50,651 nt of DNA from Candidatus Nanoanaerosalina archaeon (GTDB lineage: Archaea; Nanohalarchaeota; Nanosalinia; Nanosalinales; Nanoanaerosalinaceae), in contig JALDAH010000001.1 of the NCBI GenBank assembly GCA_022729275.1, positions 1 to 50,651 on the forward strand, written 5' to 3'. Every line of letters starts with the position of its first letter. Position 1 is the stretch's first letter. The notes under the pieces were generated by a model. The model was not told the DNA's origin. It was given only the letters and a program-made list of their open reading frames with translations, and ran no database searches. A program made the position numbers and the translations under genes. Positions 48,277 through 50,651 of the stretch are shown one piece after another.

Positions 48277-50469
48277 ATGGCAGACGAAGAAACAAAGAAA
48301 ATAATGGAGATAATTGGGAATCCTGAACAAATCAGGAACATTGGAATAGTGGCACATATAGACCACGGAAAAACAACCTTATCAGATAACTTGCTTGCAA
48401 GGGCCGGAATGATTTCGGATCAGCTTGCTGGTTCTCAACTTTTTATGGACTACGATGATCAGGAACAGGAGAGAGGAATCACTATTTATTCCGCAAACGT
48501 TTCGATGGTTCACGAGTTCAAGGACGATAAATTTTTGATAAACCTTATAGACACACCGGGGCACGTTGACTTTGGAGGCGACGTTACCAGAGCTATGAGA
48601 GCTGTTGACGGAGCTATGGTAGTAGTTGATGCAGTTGACGGTGTTATGCCTCAGACCGAAACGGTTTTGGAACAGGCATTGAAGGAAAGAGTTAAACCTA
48701 TACTTTTCATAAACAAGGTTGATAGACTGATCAAAGAACTTGAGCTTACAGGACAGGAGATGCAGGAAAGATTTCAGAAAATAATCGCAGAGGTAAACAG
48801 ATTGATAAGGAAGATGTGTCCTGAAGAATTCAAGGACGAGTGGCAGGTCAAAGTTAAAGAAGGATCCGTTGCCTTTGGTTCAGCACTACTTAACTGGGCT
48901 ATCTCGATACCATATATGAAAGAGACAGGTATCAATTTCAATGATATCGTGAATCATGTGAACAATGATGAGGATAAAGAACTTGCGAATAAAGCACCTA
49001 TAGAAGAAGTAACACTCAACATGGTTATCAAACATCTTGTAAATCCCAAGGACGCTCAGAGATATAGGATACCTGCTATATGGAATGGAGATATGGAGTC
49101 AGAGTACGGCAAGTCCATGTCAACTTGTAACAGTAAAGGACCTTTCGTAGGTGTTGTAACAAACGTAGAGACAGACAAGCACGCAGGCACCATCTGTACC
49201 GTTAGGATGTTTTCTGGAAAAGTAAATGAAGGAGAAGAGATCTTCGGTGTAGGATCCAGGCAGGAACAGAGGGTTCAGAAGGTAGGTATCTATTCAGGTC
49301 CTAGAAAACTTCCAGTAAACTCTGTGCCGGCGGGTAACATCGCAGCACTTACCGGTGTGGATTACTCTACAGGAGAAACCATTGTTGAAAAAGGATACGA
49401 TATCCAGCCCTTCGAACAGATCGAGCACGTTTTCGAACCTGTTGTGACAAAATCTATAGAACCTAAAAGGACTTCAGATCTTCCTGATCTTATAGAAGCT
49501 CTAAGAAACAGGGCGAAAGAAGATAACACCATAGCGATCTCAATAGATGAGGAAACCGGAGAGACACTTGTATCAGGTCTTGGAGAGCTTCACATTGAAG
49601 CAAAGATAGAAAGATACTTGCAGGAACAGGGTATTGATATACAGGTTTCAGAACCTATCGTTGTTTACAGAGAATCCATAGAAGGTAAATCAGAAGAGTT
49701 CATGGGTAAATCTCCAAACAGACACAACAAGTTCTTCATGTCCGTAGAACCCCTACCTCAGGAAGCATACGAGAAGATAATAGCTGGAGAAGTTCCAGAA
49801 GGAAAAGTAAGGGATCAGGATGAACAGAAGGTCAGGGATGTTCTTATGGAAGCGGGCATAGAAAAAGAAGATGCTAGTAAGGTTCACAACATACATAAAG
49901 GAAACCTTTTCGTCGACCGGACAAGAGGTGTAAAGTTTCTTAACGATGTGATGGAACTAGTCGTAAAGGCTTTCCAGAACATTTGTGACGAAGGACCTCT
50001 CGCAGCAGAGCCTTGTGTTAAACTGATGGTTAAGATACACGATGCATCCATTCACGAGGACCACGTTCACAGGGGACCTGCACAGGTTATCCCAGCCGTT
50101 AGAGAAGCGATTACAAGGGCTATGATTGATGCGGATGCGACGATACTTGAACCAAAACAGATTATCAGGATAGACTCGCCTTCCGACAAGATGGGGCAAG
50201 CCATGAAAGAAGTTAACAACAGAAGAGGAAAAATCATTGATATGGAAGAGGAAGAAGGATCTTCAAAGATTCAGGCAGCTCTTCCAGTTGCAGAGATGTT
50301 CGGTTTTGAGGCTTCACTGAAGTCAGCAACTCGTGGAAGAGGTTTTTACAACCTGATGGACCAGGTGTTTGAACCACTTCCAAAGAACCTGATGAAACAA
50401 ACCGTCCTTGAAATCAGAAAGAGGAAAGGAATGAAAACTGAAATCCCAGGTATGGAGCAGGAACAATAA
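48277..50469 (+). CDS. fusA: Elongation factor 2 (EF-2)
   Basis: 730 residues from MADEETKKIMEIIGNPEQIRN, a GTPase that drives ribosomal translocation. G1 is AHIDHGKTT near residue 26, the switch II box is DTPGHVDFGG near 93, and NKVD near 147 is the G4 motif. The diphthamide region is ASIHEDHVHRGPAQVIPA near residue 590. The end has GRGFYNLMDQVFEPL. AGGTG 8 bases before ATG sets the start. It precedes EF-1 alpha, a common archaeal order. Confidence 0.95.
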   Translation: MADEETKKIMEIIGNPEQIRNIGIVAHIDHGKTTLSDNLLARAGMISDQLAGSQLFMDYDDQEQERGITIYSANVSMVHEFKDDKFLINLIDTPGHVDFGGDVTRAMRAVDGAMVVVDAVDGVMPQTETVLEQALKERVKPILFINKVDRLIKELELTGQEMQERFQKIIAEVNRLIRKMCPEEFKDEWQVKVKEGSVAFGSALLNWAISIPYMKETGINFNDIVNHVNNDEDKELANKAPIEEVTLNMVIKHLVNPKDAQRYRIPAIWNGDMESEYGKSMSTCNSKGPFVGVVTNVETDKHAGTICTVRMFSGKVNEGEEIFGVGSRQEQRVQKVGIYSGPRKLPVNSVPAGNIAALTGVDYSTGETIVEKGYDIQPFEQIEHVFEPVVTKSIEPKRTSDLPDLIEALRNRAKEDNTIAISIDEETGETLVSGLGELHIEAKIERYLQEQGIDIQVSEPIVVYRESIEGKSEEFMGKSPNRHNKFFMSVEPLPQEAYEKIIAGEVPEGKVRDQDEQKVRDVLMEAGIEKEDASKVHNIHKGNLFVDRTRGVKFLNDVMELVVKAFQNICDEGPLAAEPCVKLMVKIHDASIHEDHVHRGPAQVIPAVREAITRAMIDADATILEPKQIIRIDSPSDKMGQAMKEVNNRRGKIIDMEEEEGSSKIQAALPVAEMFGFEASLKSATRGRGFYNLMDQVFEPLPKNLMKQTVLEIRKRKGMKTEIPGMEQEQ

Positions 50470-50490
50470 ATTTTTTAAAAACCATTTTGG

Positions 50491-50530
50491 AAGGTTTATA
50501 ACAGGTTTAAAAGCCTGTAAACCTTTTTTT
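50491..50530 (+). terminator. Hairpin with T tract after EF-2
   Basis: AAGGTTTATAACAGG and CCTGTAAACCTT pair as a stem with a small bulge around the loop TTTAAAAG, followed by a run of T. It lies between EF-2 and EF-1 alpha. It could end EF-2 transcripts or stabilise a processed end. Archaeal termination mostly relies on T tracts, so the stem may be incidental. Confidence 0.4.
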
Positions 50531-50548
50531 ATATCCTTCCAGGACCGG

Positions 50549-50562
50549 TTATATTTATAAAG
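50549..50562 (+). promoter_or_regulatory. TATA box of EF-1 alpha
   Basis: TTATATTTATAAAG is a strong box A about 57 bases before the EF-1 alpha ATG. It shows that EF-1 alpha has its own promoter despite being downstream of EF-2. Confidence 0.6.
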
Positions 50563-50612
50563 TTTTTTTTGGAAAAAGGGTTTAGACGTATTAATGCTAA
50601 AAGGTGAATACT

Positions 50613-50651
50613 ATGGCAGAAAAGAAACCACACATAAATCTCGTATCAATC
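50613..50651 (+). CDS. tuf: Elongation factor 1 alpha, N-terminal fragment
   Basis: Only the first 13 codons, MAEKKPHINLVSI, lie in the window, matching the KPHINLVVIGHVD opening of archaeal EF-1 alpha. AAGGTGAATACT directly precedes the ATG. The gene continues past the right edge. Confidence 0.85.
   Translation, partial: MAEKKPHINLVSI

Noticed and set aside
1..50651. CRISPR arrays, insertion sequences, integrases, prophage genes
   Set aside because: No regularly spaced repeats, transposase motifs, or phage structural genes were seen on either strand.

Overview
This window is a compact, gene-dense stretch of an A+T-rich archaeal chromosome. The archaeal assignment rests on EF-2 with EF-1 alpha, archaeal-type prolyl- and glycyl-tRNA synthetases, Hel308, the KH/beta-CASP termination nuclease FttA (aCPSF1), a 20S proteasome beta subunit, archaeal SepF, Mre11-Rad50, archaeal NadM and triosephosphate isomerase, pilins with archaeal-type leaders, intron-containing tRNA genes, and TATA boxes. 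Small genes, tight overlaps, many unrecognised membrane proteins and a [FeFe] hydrogenase suggest a DPANN-type lineage, but no 16S gene is present and I cannot name a phylum. No CRISPR array, insertion sequence, integrase or prophage was seen.

Layout. 1-7.5 kb: a secreted protein (partial), nitroreductase, a DUF123 GIY-YIG protein, small membrane proteins, tRNA-Gln, a sugar nucleotidyltransferase, a divergent PAN-like AAA+ ATPase and a pair of membrane-anchored secreted proteins, one Cys- and Asp-rich. 7.5-19.6 kb: tRNA-Arg (intron), an HTH regulator, a GlmU-like / HAD / phosphohexomutase operon, OGG-type glycosylase, a zinc-ribbon protein, NadM, TpiA, a membrane zinc-finger protein, Hel308, a ROK kinase, NAD(P)HX dehydratase and a second phosphohexomutase. 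19.6-28.8 kb: GlyRS, an AN1-finger/rhomboid fusion, three overlapping pilin-like genes, Rad50 and Mre11. 28.8-37.9 kb: ProRS with an unusual leader, proteasome beta, FttA, ArgRS, SepF, tRNA-Tyr (intron) and endonuclease IV. 37.9-41.4 kb: the outstanding locus, a TM1266-like hydrogenase regulator divergent from hydC-hydB-hydA encoding a trimeric NADH-linked [FeFe] hydrogenase. 41.4-50.7 kb: cis-prenyltransferase, a putative HExxH metallopeptidase, a cupin, an m5C RNA methyltransferase with an overlapping PUA-like gene, 5S rRNA, glutamate dehydrogenase, EF-2 and the start of EF-1 alpha.

How the genes fit together. Glutamate dehydrogenase makes NAD(P)H from amino acids and the HydCBA complex could release those electrons as H2, a plausible anaerobic fermentative module (inference). 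The GlmU-like enzyme, two phosphohexomutases, a second nucleotidyltransferase and the cis-prenyltransferase fit activated-sugar and polyprenyl-carrier supply for surface glycans. The proteasome beta subunit and PAN-like ATPase fit protein turnover. Mre11-Rad50, Hel308, OGG-type glycosylase and endonuclease IV form a scattered DNA-repair set.

Gene-expression signals seen repeatedly: Shine-Dalgarno sequences of the form GGTG, GTGATC or GGAGG before many starts, including TTG and GTG starts; TATA boxes 24-30 bases before the start of some genes, implying leaderless messages; and T-rich stretches after genes.
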